Source: Bacillota bacterium
GTDB lineage: Bacteria; Bacillota_I; Bacilli_A; RFN20; CAG-826
Direction: 5' to 3'
Length of the DNA stretch: 64,000 nt
Assembly: GCA_023393065.1 (NCBI GenBank)
Contig: JAEWMX010000005.1
Location: 62,001 to 126,000, forward strand
Part shown: one piece after another, positions 26,276 to 35,456 of the stretch
Layout: each line of letters starts with the position of its first letter
Position numbering within the stretch: position 1 is the stretch's first letter
Notes under the pieces: model-generated
Database searches by the model: none
What the model saw: the letters and a program-made list of their open reading frames with translations, nothing else
What the model was told of the DNA's origin: nothing
Made by a program: the position numbers and the translations under genes

Positions 26276-27436
26276 ATGAGTGAGTTCCAAGAACAGAAGG
26301 TCTTCATCTCGCTTCGAAATGTCAACAAGATCTACGCCAACCGCGTTCAAGCGGTCTACGATTTCAGCCTCGACATCTATGAACGCGAATTCATCGTTTT
26401 CGTCGGGCCATCGGGCTGTGGCAAATCGACGACCCTGCGCATGATCGCGGGGCTCGAAGACATCACTTCCGGCGAACTTTACATCGACGGCGTTTACGCA
26501 AATCATCTCGAACCAAAAGACCGCGAAGTATCGATGGTGTTTCAAAGCTATGCTTTGTATCCACACATGACCGTTTATCAAAACCTTGCTTTTGGGCTCG
26601 AAACCCGGCATTTGCCTCGGGACGTAATTCAAGAACGGATTGATAACGCCGCCAAAATATTGGAAATCGAACCGTACTTGGAACGGAAGCCGCGCGCTTT
26701 ATCTGGTGGTCAGATGCAGCGCGTAGCTTTGGGACGCGCCATCGTCAGGAACGCCCGCGTGTTTTTGATGGACGAGCCTTTGTCAAACCTCGACGCGAAA
26801 CTGCGCGTCCAGATGCGAAGCGAACTCGTAAAACTGCATCAACGTCTCGGCAGCACTACTGTTTATGTCACTCACGACCAGACCGAAGCTATGACCATGG
26901 CCAGCCGCATCGTCGTCATGAAAGACGGATTGATTCAGCAAGTCGGGACGCCAAAAGAAATATACAAGATGCCTAACAACACCTTTGTAGCCACCTTCAT
27001 CGGGGCCCCGGCCATGAACATTGTTGAAGCGACTTATGACTGTGGATGCATTAAATTTGATAATGGCTATACTCTCACCCTTGATGAAAAAACTATCAAG
27101 ATGTACAAGTGCATTTATGACAATATCGACACGCACCGACTCCTTTTTGGCATTCGGCCCGAGGACATTGTCCAAATCGGGCAACCGACGATGGCAACCC
27201 ACCTCTCAGAGCCGTTAAACATCTCCGTAGATGTAGCCGAACTTTTAGGTAATGAATACTATGCCCATCTTGATTTCGGAGGTAAGACCATCATCGCCAA
27301 AATTCCAGCTGGTATAGAATTGGCCTCCGGCATGAAAATCGACATTTCTTTCGATATGGACAAAATCCATTTATTTGATATCGAATCGCAAATTCGCTTA
27401 GATATCATTGCAAAGGAGAAAATAGACAATGACTAA
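26276..27436 (+). CDS. Sugar ABC transporter ATPase, MsmK/UgpC type
   Basis: This 386-residue ATPase energises the permease pair encoded upstream. Walker A GPSGCGKST (about 43-51), signature LSGGQMQRVALGRA, Walker B VFLMDEPLSNLD and the switch His in YVTHDQTEA are all present, and the C-terminal third forms the OB/TOBE regulatory domain of the MalK class. Many Bacillota use one shared MsmK for several sugar importers; here the gene is inside the operon. It overlaps the GH81 gene by 8 bases. Confidence 0.93.
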   Translation: MSEFQEQKVFISLRNVNKIYANRVQAVYDFSLDIYEREFIVFVGPSGCGKSTTLRMIAGLEDITSGELYIDGVYANHLEPKDREVSMVFQSYALYPHMTVYQNLAFGLETRHLPRDVIQERIDNAAKILEIEPYLERKPRALSGGQMQRVALGRAIVRNARVFLMDEPLSNLDAKLRVQMRSELVKLHQRLGSTTVYVTHDQTEAMTMASRIVVMKDGLIQQVGTPKEIYKMPNNTFVATFIGAPAMNIVEATYDCGCIKFDNGYTLTLDEKTIKMYKCIYDNIDTHRLLFGIRPEDIVQIGQPTMATHLSEPLNISVDVAELLGNEYYAHLDFGGKTIIAKIPAGIELASGMKIDISFDMDKIHLFDIESQIRLDIIAKEKIDND

Positions 27437-30395
27437 AATAACCCGGTTTTTACCGATTTTTTTAACGCTAGTCCTAGCCTCTTGCCAAGGTTCAGGCATA
27501 TCTAGCGACGTTTCTTCCGACTTCGGATCGACCTCCACTAGCGAGAACGGAAGTTCGGAAACGAACACCTCAGGCGGAAGCACGGCATCCGACTCCTCCG
27601 ATTCCAGCTCATCTAGTTCCGATTCGTCGGGTGATACCTCTTCCTCGGGAGACACTTCCGATTCGTCGGGTGATACCTCTTCCTCGGGTGATACCTCTTC
27701 CTCGGGAGACACTTCCGATTCCGAACCCCCAGTTGAACCAGGCGTAATTGGTACGATTACCGGGGTTAACACAGCTGTGGGCGTCACTGGCCATTACTTT
27801 AACCCGCTCAAGGGCATCAAAGCCCTTTCCACGACCGGCATCGACATCACCAGATATTTCAATATCAGCGGTTACGTCGATTACGGCACCCCGGGATATT
27901 ATTACTTGACCTATACACTCAACTATCAAAACGACACTCGGACGATTCAACGGCAAGTCTTGATTCAAAATGGGACGTACGTTGCGCCAGTATCTACCAA
28001 GACGATTACGAACGTCGGTGAGATTAACGTCGGCTCGGGATCTTATCGATCGGATGAAGCCGCCGAGCTAGCCCATCCGAAAGCCCCGGCTTACATCGAA
28101 GCCAACTTGCTTGATAAGCCGATTCCTACGAACGGCTGGTGGACGACGCTCATCACTGAAAACTACGGTGCCGGAAACGGCATTTTCCTGAATCCGCTCC
28201 GTTCCTCACTTGGCAACTATGGTGTTGAGATTACCAACCGTGGTGAAGGGTTTGTGCAATATTGGGACGTCAACGACTACCCGACCATGGCTCAGTTCTC
28301 GCCACATTATCAAGATCTTAAATTAAAAGCCGGCAGCCTCGGCGTTTCCTCGGTTTCGAAGGTCATCGACTATAGTGACAATAATGTCAAAGTCGCCATG
28401 CGAAACCTCCAATCGAGCGAAGATGAAATGGTGGTCACCTTTACACAAGGCAGCCCCTATGTCTTCACCGAATACAAGAGTAAGACTGGCGTGTCGATAT
28501 TGGTTGACGACCGCGGAGTCGACAATTACCAATACTTTGATTTAAGCGGAAATGCCATCACAAACAGTTATACCGGCAAAGCCATAATTATTAAGATGAT
28601 TAAACGCCATATTGGGTATATTACTGCGAAACCTGCTGTCGTCGGTGGGGCGACTTATGAAGATCGCTACTTCCTCGTGAATGCCCCGGCCGGCACAACC
28701 TTTACCCTTTCGAATACCGTTCAACCAGCCGGTTATAAAGATACGGTGACCATGAACCTCGGCTCTGGAAACTATGTTTCCGTTTGCGCCATTAAGGGTT
28801 TGTCGGAAGCTGCCTTCTACCATGATCAAGGCTACGCCTTCATGTCCAGTTCCGCAGTCAATTACCAGATTAATCACGAACTGAGTTCAGTAAGCACAGA
28901 ATTTTATAACAGTGTCCAGCACGTAGATGGGGACACCACGAAGAAAGGCCTTCTGGCCTTACTACCGCATCAGTATAAGAAGAGCCAAGCCATCACCTCG
29001 TCGATCACGACCCGAACCGTTCGCGGCACCTTGAAGATGTTCGTCGGTAACACATTTACGACCACACTCTCATTCCGAGGCATCCTCCCGGGTTTCACAA
29101 TCCCGACTAATCCCGAATTCAGCGAGACCGAAGTTAAAAGCCATCTCGCCCATCTCGACGCTAACACTGAGATTCTCAATACTTGGGAAGAAGGCGGTAA
29201 GAACTTCATTGATGCGCCGGGACCATATTGGAACGGTAAGGCGCTTTATCCCCTTGCCCAAGGACTGATTATCGCCGATCAAGTCAATGATCAAACTCGG
29301 AAAGCAAGCTTCATCACCAAACTTAAAACCCGACTTTCCGATTGGTTTTCATACAATGCCTCGGTCGAAGAAGACCGTCACCTGTATTACAACCAACGCT
29401 GGGCGACTTTATACTACTCAAACAACGATTTTGGAACGGCTTCCGAGTTGACCGACCATCATTTCACCCACGGTTATCTCGTGAGCGCCGCCAGTATCCT
29501 GTCGATGTACGACCGCGAATTCTATAATCAATATCACGAGATGGTTTCTTTACTTTTAAAAGACTATCTAAACTATGACCGAAACGACGATTTTGCCCCC
29601 TATCTCCGTTCCTTCGACGGCTGGGCCGGCCATTCATGGGCCCATGGTTACGGTTCGTTTGCCGATGGCAACAACCAAGAATCGTCCGGCGAAGCTCTCC
29701 ATTCATGGGCGGCCGGTTATTTCTTCGGTCTCGCCAGCGGCAACCAAAACCTGATTGATGCCGCCATTTATGGCTATACGACCGAACTATTCTCCATTAA
29801 GCAGTATTGGTTCAATTACGACGACGACAACTGGGCAGCCGCCTATGCCGCTGAAGCATCAGTCGCCGGAATGATCTGGGGGGCCAAGATGGACTATGCC
29901 ACTTGGTTTGGTGCCAATCCGACCTTCATCTACGGGATTCATTGGCTTCCAACTGGCGAATATCTGTCATCCTACGCTCTCGGAAGTGCCGATCGGACGA
30001 AATTAACCTCGATTTACAATAAATATTTGTCGGCCGTGGGCGGTGCCCCCAACACTTGGTATTCCAACATGTGGGCCATTCAAGCGCTGATCAACCCGGC
30101 GGCCGCGCTCACTAATTTCAGCGCTAGCATGATCAAGAATGACGATTATCCAAATGAGCTTGTCGGCTCATATTGGATGGTCAACTCCCTGCAGTCTCTC
30201 CAACTTCATAGCGATTCCGCTTGGGTCGAAGTCAACGCTCACGTGTCAGCGAGTGTTTATGACAACGGAAGCCAAGAGCAAGCCATGGTCTGGAATCCTT
30301 CGCTTAATCAGCAAGAAGTCGTTTTCCATTTGAAAAATGGTTCCACAAAAACGGTCACCGTGGCTGCACAGTCTTTTGCCAAAATCGTTTTATAA
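27429..30395 (+). CDS. GH81 endo-beta-1,3-glucanase lipoprotein
   Basis: This 988-residue lipoprotein (lipobox LASC) has a Ser/Asp/Thr linker (about 20-100) encoded by a 39-bp tandem repeat, a small Ig-like domain (about 105-185) and a GH81 domain from about 200. The GH81 signature is clear: GHSWAHG, then FADGNNQESSGEALHSW, containing Asp 746 and the Glu pair 751 and 755, with upstream NNDFG and DHHFTHGY. GH81 enzymes cut long beta-1,3-glucans such as laminarin, curdlan or yeast wall glucan. It is the last gene of the operon and of the putative island. Confidence 0.92.
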   Translation: MTKITRFLPIFLTLVLASCQGSGISSDVSSDFGSTSTSENGSSETNTSGGSTASDSSDSSSSSSDSSGDTSSSGDTSDSSGDTSSSGDTSSSGDTSDSEPPVEPGVIGTITGVNTAVGVTGHYFNPLKGIKALSTTGIDITRYFNISGYVDYGTPGYYYLTYTLNYQNDTRTIQRQVLIQNGTYVAPVSTKTITNVGEINVGSGSYRSDEAAELAHPKAPAYIEANLLDKPIPTNGWWTTLITENYGAGNGIFLNPLRSSLGNYGVEITNRGEGFVQYWDVNDYPTMAQFSPHYQDLKLKAGSLGVSSVSKVIDYSDNNVKVAMRNLQSSEDEMVVTFTQGSPYVFTEYKSKTGVSILVDDRGVDNYQYFDLSGNAITNSYTGKAIIIKMIKRHIGYITAKPAVVGGATYEDRYFLVNAPAGTTFTLSNTVQPAGYKDTVTMNLGSGNYVSVCAIKGLSEAAFYHDQGYAFMSSSAVNYQINHELSSVSTEFYNSVQHVDGDTTKKGLLALLPHQYKKSQAITSSITTRTVRGTLKMFVGNTFTTTLSFRGILPGFTIPTNPEFSETEVKSHLAHLDANTEILNTWEEGGKNFIDAPGPYWNGKALYPLAQGLIIADQVNDQTRKASFITKLKTRLSDWFSYNASVEEDRHLYYNQRWATLYYSNNDFGTASELTDHHFTHGYLVSAASILSMYDREFYNQYHEMVSLLLKDYLNYDRNDDFAPYLRSFDGWAGHSWAHGYGSFADGNNQESSGEALHSWAAGYFFGLASGNQNLIDAAIYGYTTELFSIKQYWFNYDDDNWAAAYAAEASVAGMIWGAKMDYATWFGANPTFIYGIHWLPTGEYLSSYALGSADRTKLTSIYNKYLSAVGGAPNTWYSNMWAIQALINPAAALTNFSASMIKNDDYPNELVGSYWMVNSLQSLQLHSDSAWVEVNAHVSASVYDNGSQEQAMVWNPSLNQQEVVFHLKNGSTKTVTVAAQSFAKIVL
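27622..27717 (+). repeat. Tandem repeat encoding the Ser/Asp/Thr linker of the GH81 lipoprotein
   Basis: A 39-bp unit (27622-27660) is followed by a second copy (27661-27717) that carries an extra 18-bp internal duplication. All changes keep the frame. Typical slippage-prone linker DNA. Confidence 0.8.
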
Positions 30396-30596
30396 AAAAA
30401 TACAAATTAGCGATAAATCATTACTTATTTATTTTTGCGGTAATAGACAACAAAAAGCATGTCAATGATGTGAATAAAAATTACCAAAACCGGTTTTCCT
30501 ATTCCCTTTATGTCGTTTTGAAAGCCCACAAATCTAGATTTTAAGCAATATCCATAACGGAAATTACGGCGGGAATAGGATAAAGTTTAGGAACAA
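30396..30596. other. Non-coding right end of the island, with palindrome
   Basis: No gene is recognised. A perfect 12-bp palindrome AAAACCGGTTTT lies at 30486-30497 without a T-run. A minus-strand open stretch of about 50 codons has a hydrophobic segment but no start codon, and I do not call it. Confidence 0.5.
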
Positions 30597-30626
30597 GCAT
30601 CTCCACCAGGAAACTCCTAAAACCTC
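30597..30626 (+). repeat. Right copy of island direct repeat (attR-like), tmRNA 3'-end fragment
   Basis: These 30 bases are identical to 8165-8194 and carry the last 12 bases of the tmRNA including CCA plus downstream sequence. Nothing upstream resembles tmRNA, so this is a fragment, not a second gene. The similarity continues imperfectly to about 30672. Confidence 0.85.
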
Positions 30627-30660
30627 GTATTTCATTCGATTGAAACGAGGTTTTTTCTTT
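30619..30660 (+). terminator. Duplicated ssrA terminator
   Basis: A 10-bp perfect stem (AAAACCTCGT/ACGAGGTTTT, 30619-30628 and 30645-30654) is followed by TTCTTTT. It pairs better than the copy behind ssrA and may be the original chromosomal terminator. Confidence 0.8.
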
Positions 30661-30672
30661 TATGCACGATAT

Positions 30673-31173
30673 ATGTAGTTTTTGAAATCGCTCAATTATT
30701 AGGCTTGTTGTAATCTAAATCTACAATAGGCAATTTTTGATATTTTTTTGATTTGATTAAAAGGCATGACCTTGAAATTTGTGAGGCTTTTGTTGTTGAA
30801 CAGGCCCGCCTCTGTTCGTTTGGCGCGGAACGGCGGTCCGCAAAAACAAATATGACCGTGGAAACTATTAGGTTTATAAGTTTTATATTATCGTCCTATT
30901 AATAAACAAAGAATGCGCGCATCTATTAAATTTGAGCCTAATATTTTGTATGAAATTGTTTTTTGAAGAGAGAGTACCGAAAATATTTTGACAACAAGGC
31001 AGTTTTGTTTACTTATTTATTGACTTTGTTTACTAAATTTGATCCGCGAAAGCGCTTTTCCTTGCCATAATGTACTTGTATGTGAATCTCTTTAAACTAC
31101 CATTGCGCTTTTATGTTGCTTTACTGTTAATGGAATTCGCATCAAGCGTCTCTGCGCTTAGAAAGGATTGACT
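30673..31173 (+). promoter_or_regulatory. Regulatory region of the second utilisation locus
   Basis: No gene is seen. Two direct TTGTTTACT elements at 31005 and 31026 are exactly 21 bp apart, and a catabolite-response-like palindrome AAAGCGCTTT lies at 31049-31058. CATAAT at 31066 is a possible -10. The same TGTTTACTAA motif occurs at 34386 and 53064. Confidence 0.55.
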
Positions 31174-34100
31174 ATGATAAAAAGACGTTTTCTTGCTATT
31201 GCTTTAGGAGCCTTACTCGTCTTGGCAGCTTGCGGACCAGCTACCACGGACACCTCAAGCGATACAAGCGTAGACACATCATCAGACACATCATCCGACA
31301 CCTCGACGTCGACGTCGACGGACACTTCAAATCCCGAAGTACTCTCCTCACCTGTCATATCGCTAAACAATGACCATACTGGTATCGTTTGGGCCGATGT
31401 AGCTAATGCAAGCAGTTACAAATTAAAAGTAAACGACGGCGAATATGCTGCTGCGACCGAGTATTCTTTTTCGGATATAGTCGGATCCTATGACGTATAT
31501 GTTGTCGCAATTGGCGATGGCACAAATTTCGTTGATAGTGAACCATCAGTTTGGGAATACGAAACCAAGGCAATAGCTTTAGATGATATCGCCCGCGATG
31601 GAGCGGAAGCGACCTGGAGCGGTGATTTTTTATCTTCGGAGATTGCTTTCTCGGAAGTTGGCGATTTCGAAGATGTTGAATTTGCTGCTAGTCAAAATGA
31701 AACTTACTCGGCATCCGAAACCGGAAAATTAGCCGTTCGCGCAATTGGCGGATACGATGAAGTTAGCAACGTCAATTATGTTGGCGAACCGGTTGTCAAA
31801 TATTGCAACATCGTTCTTGCCGCCTCAGAAAATCGTGTTTTATTCAATGGCGACGAAACGGACTTAGCTGATTTATTTACAATAAAATATTGGAATTATT
31901 CCTCCAACAGCGAAGAAGTGTCGGGCTCGGCAAACATTTCCGCAGTTGACGCCGATGTCGAAGGTAACGGCAACGCCTTGAAATTTTATTATCAAGTCGG
32001 GGGCACTTACTACAAGTACATTTCTGCTTTAGAAAAGCCGATCGATTCTTATAAGTCTATCTCTTTATACGCTAAAGGAGATGGCATGTCGGAGATGATT
32101 CTTCAGTTCTCGGGCGATCTTTATGTCTCTTATTCTTTAGGCGTCCTTAGCACAAACTGGAACTATATTAATATCCCCTTCTCAAGCACTGGCTGGAAAG
32201 TTAACGGCACTGCGACGACTTTAGCCGATGCCGTTGCCGCGAATGGTTCAGCATACGGCATTGAATCGGTTAATGAAATCGTTAATATTCTCCCATCAAT
32301 GACCATTATTTGTAAAACATCAGCCGCTACTTATAATTTCACCAACATTTTTGCTGATGAGATTACTCTGGTTTCTGATGATGGTTTAGAAAACCACAGC
32401 ATTTTTGATCTCGCCGATAGATATACCGGCGAAAATGGCAACGGCGTCGACCTGAAAATCGTCAAGACTGGTGAAACGACCGCGACGATTTCCTCGTTAA
32501 ATCTTGAAGCAAATCTTTCAGTTGATGTTGCTGTAAGCAAAGAAAATGATAATCTGATTTTAGAGAGCCTTGATGAAGGCGCCTCGCTCTCCTACACGGC
32601 CGAAGCTGGTAGGGGCGGCGATCAGCTGACCTTCGTTTCTGCTACCGGTACATATGCCGCGCATTTCCAAAACGTAAACTTTAATCGTCATTTTGTCATC
32701 GACGACTTTGAATCCTATTCCGAAACCGGCGCCGGTTATGATAAAAATAATCTAACTGGACCGCGCACTGGATTGCGGGCAAATTATTTCAGCGATTACT
32801 ACGCTGGAAGTGGCACGAGTCCAATTAGTGGATCAGGCTGGGATCTGATGGGTTCCACCGACTATTTGAATCTAAACACCAATGCCGCTGACGCCCACGC
32901 AAGCAGCAAGAGCGCTCAAGTTAAAGTTGGTAACGCCATGCGCCATACCTCTTATGGTCTATATGATGGCACAGCAATTGCGTGGCCGACCGCCAACACC
33001 TTCTCTTTCTGGTTAAAGAGTCCGGCCGCCATCGACTGCAAAGTCTTCGTTCGTCTCTTCTCCGTTTCGAAGGTAAATTCAAGTAACTATGGTATTACTC
33101 CAACTGAAATTACCTATTTGGCAGGCAGCGATTGGACGCAGTACACCGTCCCGATGGATGTTAGTAAAACATATTATGGTGTTTCCTTTACTTTTGAAAA
33201 ACCATCGAACTATGCTACTTATCGTCCTTATCTTGATGATATCGAACTTTATACAACAACGAATCCTTGGTCAACTTACGTCCCACCGGTTATTAATGCG
33301 ACTGGCGTGAGCGTGACTCCGGAAACCGCCTCTATTGAAGAAGGAGCAACCGTTCAGCTAACTGCTGAAGTGGCTCCAGCGGAAACCACGAACAAAAACG
33401 TTTCCTGGTCCAGCTTAGACACCGAAATAGCGACTGTTGATCAAACGGGTCTTGTTACGGCCGTTGCCGAAGGCGCGACCTCGATAGTTGCAACGACTGA
33501 AGATGGTGGTTTTACGGATTCATGTGCCTTATCAGTTACGGCCGCTGCCGTTTCCAATGTAAATGACCCGTTAACTAAGACCTACACTGGTTCAGTGGAA
33601 GTATCGGGTATGGGTTCTGTTTATGTCATTACTGCTCTGGCTACGAATTATACCGCTTATATGAAGATTGGCTCTGAAGTTATCAATTCGACTTATACGG
33701 TCGCCGATAATGTCGTGACCATTGACACTGGCAATGCAAATTATGGTGTTTTTGTCGGTTCATTAAGCGCTGATCGCAACACGCTGACCAAGACAAGCAT
33801 GTCGGGCGCTTATGCGGCCGCTGTCGGTTCGCTAGTCATGAACGCCGCCTCTACCGTTTTGGAAGATGCCAATGGCACATCAACAGCAGCCTTACAAAGT
33901 AAGTATTTGATACAGTACGATGGTGGATCAGGCTGGTCAACTTCAAGTTCAACCGACCGCATTGAATACGATACCGTCAACAAGCTCGAAGGCGACGGGG
34001 CGATGAAAATGAAAAACGGGACATTTGGCAAAATGCGTTATAAGAGCGCTAATATGCCGGCTTCCTTGGGTAATTTCGTCACCTTTGGTATGTGGTTCTA

Positions 34101-34317
34101 TAATGATACTGGCGCTTCGATTTCAGCCCAGATGTTCATCTACACAGCTAATGGCGCTTCATTCTACAACTTCACTACCTTTACAATTCCAAGCAATAGC
34201 ACTTGGACCTACTACACAGCGGGTTTTGCATCATATGCCGTTGCGGGCTGGTCGATTATTCTACCATCTGCATCTGCAACTGGGCATCCAGTGCTCGATT
34301 ATGTTACATTAGCATAA
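31174..34317 (+). CDS. Large surface lipoprotein with Fn3-like, CBM-like and Big2 domains
   Basis: This lipoprotein of 1047 residues (lipobox LAAC) has a Ser/Thr/Asp linker, an Fn3-like domain (about 50-130), several beta-sandwich blocks that look like carbohydrate-binding modules (about 230-410, 500-690 and 880-1047), and a Big2 bacterial Ig-like domain (about 710-800: VTPETASIEEGATVQL). No catalytic motif is seen. I use the ATG at 31174, behind AAAGGA, rather than the TTG six bases earlier. It has its own terminator, so it is monocistronic and can be made in excess of the following operon. Role: probably surface capture of polysaccharide. Confidence 0.75.
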   Translation: MIKRRFLAIALGALLVLAACGPATTDTSSDTSVDTSSDTSSDTSTSTSTDTSNPEVLSSPVISLNNDHTGIVWADVANASSYKLKVNDGEYAAATEYSFSDIVGSYDVYVVAIGDGTNFVDSEPSVWEYETKAIALDDIARDGAEATWSGDFLSSEIAFSEVGDFEDVEFAASQNETYSASETGKLAVRAIGGYDEVSNVNYVGEPVVKYCNIVLAASENRVLFNGDETDLADLFTIKYWNYSSNSEEVSGSANISAVDADVEGNGNALKFYYQVGGTYYKYISALEKPIDSYKSISLYAKGDGMSEMILQFSGDLYVSYSLGVLSTNWNYINIPFSSTGWKVNGTATTLADAVAANGSAYGIESVNEIVNILPSMTIICKTSAATYNFTNIFADEITLVSDDGLENHSIFDLADRYTGENGNGVDLKIVKTGETTATISSLNLEANLSVDVAVSKENDNLILESLDEGASLSYTAEAGRGGDQLTFVSATGTYAAHFQNVNFNRHFVIDDFESYSETGAGYDKNNLTGPRTGLRANYFSDYYAGSGTSPISGSGWDLMGSTDYLNLNTNAADAHASSKSAQVKVGNAMRHTSYGLYDGTAIAWPTANTFSFWLKSPAAIDCKVFVRLFSVSKVNSSNYGITPTEITYLAGSDWTQYTVPMDVSKTYYGVSFTFEKPSNYATYRPYLDDIELYTTTNPWSTYVPPVINATGVSVTPETASIEEGATVQLTAEVAPAETTNKNVSWSSLDTEIATVDQTGLVTAVAEGATSIVATTEDGGFTDSCALSVTAAAVSNVNDPLTKTYTGSVEVSGMGSVYVITALATNYTAYMKIGSEVINSTYTVADNVVTIDTGNANYGVFVGSLSADRNTLTKTSMSGAYAAAVGSLVMNAASTVLEDANGTSTAALQSKYLIQYDGGSGWSTSSSTDRIEYDTVNKLEGDGAMKMKNGTFGKMRYKSANMPASLGNFVTFGMWFYNDTGASISAQMFIYTANGASFYNFTTFTIPSNSTWTYYTAGFASYAVAGWSIILPSASATGHPVLDYVTLA

Positions 34318-34324
34318 CTTTTAT

Positions 34325-34358
34325 GGGGCGGCGTTTATTTCTGATGCCGCCCCCTTTT
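34325..34358 (+). terminator. Rho-independent terminator after the large lipoprotein gene
   Basis: An 8-bp GC-only stem (GGGGCGGC/GCCGCCCC, 34325-34332 and 34346-34353) is followed by CTTTT. Confidence 0.88.
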
Positions 34359-34385
34359 ATGCAATCATTAATAAACAAAATTTCG

Positions 34386-34415
34386 TGTTTACTAATTATT
34401 GTATAATGTTTACGG
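34386..34415 (+). promoter_or_regulatory. Promoter and repeated operator-like motif of the mannan operon
   Basis: TATAAT (34402-34407) overlaps the second of two TGTTTAC direct repeats, at 34386 and 34407, again 21 bp apart. An inverted TAAACA lies 8 bases before the first copy. Binding would cover the -10, fitting repression, possibly by the LacI protein encoded next. Confidence 0.6.
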
Positions 34416-34430
34416 AAGGATAATAAACAT

Positions 34431-35444
34431 ATGGCCAAAAGAATTTTGCTGGAGGACATCGCTCGTGAAGTCGGCGTGACCAAAGGTCTAGTTTCCCGCG
34501 CCCTTGCCGGGAAATATAATGTGTCGGAAGAAATGCGCAGTCGGATTGTCAAGAAAGCCGCTGAACTGGGTTACGATCATTCCAATCTCAGAAGCCGGCC
34601 CGCCCCGATTAGCCGCGTCCTACTGGTTATTTCCAGTCGCATTCTCTTAAAGGAAGACTACTGGCAGCCGATTATTAAATCAGTGACATATGTCTTGGAT
34701 CTCAACTCGATAATATTGGAGTATTTTGTCTATGACGAAAATAAAATTAACGACCAATTACTTAACAAATTATCGTGTACTGACTGTGGAGCTTTCATCG
34801 TTATTCACTCAAATCCTAAAATCATTAATGAGGAGCTGAAGCGCACAAAAAAACCAATTATCGAAGTGGATCCCAAATCCTTTCATAGCGACGGCGTCAC
34901 CCAGGTGAAGTTTTCCAACTATGATTCAATTTACTTGGCCACGCAAGATTTAATCGAAAAAGGACATCGCACCATTGCCTTCTATGGTTCGGATATGCAT
35001 GCGACGTCTTTCCGCGAACGTCACGAAGGCTTTTTAGCTTCAATTGAAGCCCACAAAGATCTCGGTGTTGAAGGCGTTTCAATCAACTTTGATAATTCGA
35101 ACCTCGATTACGCCGATGACGAACTATTAGTTAAGGTTTTAAAAGCTAATAAAATCACTGCCCTCATCTGCGCTAATGACATTATTGCGCTTGGCGCTTA
35201 TAAAACGATCAAAAGTCTTGGCTTATCGATTCCTGATGATATTTCTGTCATCGGTTTTGACAACATTAAAGACGGCGAGTATGTTGTGCCGCGGCTTTCA
35301 ACCTTTGACGTGCCGCGAGAAAAATTAGGCCGTGAAGTCGGTAATTACTTGATTGGGGTCTTTTCTGATCGGCAACTACAGTATTCACAAATCGTTGTTC
35401 GCTGTATCTACATTCCCAAAGATTCAGTTAAGAAACTCAATTAA
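34431..35444 (+). CDS. LacI-family regulator of the mannan-type locus
   Basis: The 337-residue regulator has an N-terminal helix-turn-helix (LLEDIAREVGVTKGLVSRAL) and a sugar-sensing domain ending with VIGFDNIKDGEYVVPRLSTFDVPRE. It opens a long operon of collinear, closely packed genes up to 51321. GGAAGGA lies 12 bases before the ATG. It probably represses its own promoter through the TGTTTACTAA elements. Confidence 0.88.
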   Translation: MAKRILLEDIAREVGVTKGLVSRALAGKYNVSEEMRSRIVKKAAELGYDHSNLRSRPAPISRVLLVISSRILLKEDYWQPIIKSVTYVLDLNSIILEYFVYDENKINDQLLNKLSCTDCGAFIVIHSNPKIINEELKRTKKPIIEVDPKSFHSDGVTQVKFSNYDSIYLATQDLIEKGHRTIAFYGSDMHATSFRERHEGFLASIEAHKDLGVEGVSINFDNSNLDYADDELLVKVLKANKITALICANDIIALGAYKTIKSLGLSIPDDISVIGFDNIKDGEYVVPRLSTFDVPREKLGREVGNYLIGVFSDRQLQYSQIVVRCIYIPKDSVKKLN

Positions 35445-35456
35445 GGAGAAACATTT

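Noticed and set aside
25531..26328. A 265-codon minus-strand open frame opposite the second GH16 gene
   Set aside because: The plus strand carries a complete GH16 catalytic motif, lipobox and operon context; the antisense product has no family features.
27622..27717. Regularly repeated DNA that could be taken for a CRISPR array
   Set aside because: The repeats are directly adjacent without unique spacers, keep the reading frame and encode the Ser/Asp/Thr linker of the GH81 lipoprotein.
30430..30595. Minus-strand open stretch of about 50 codons with a hydrophobic segment near the right end of the island
   Set aside because: No start codon or ribosome binding site is present and the sequence matches no family I recognise; it could be chance in AT-rich DNA.
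30597..30660. A second tmRNA or tRNA gene
   Set aside because: Only the last 12 bases of the acceptor end and the terminator are present; no T-arm, tag frame or 5' half lies upstream.
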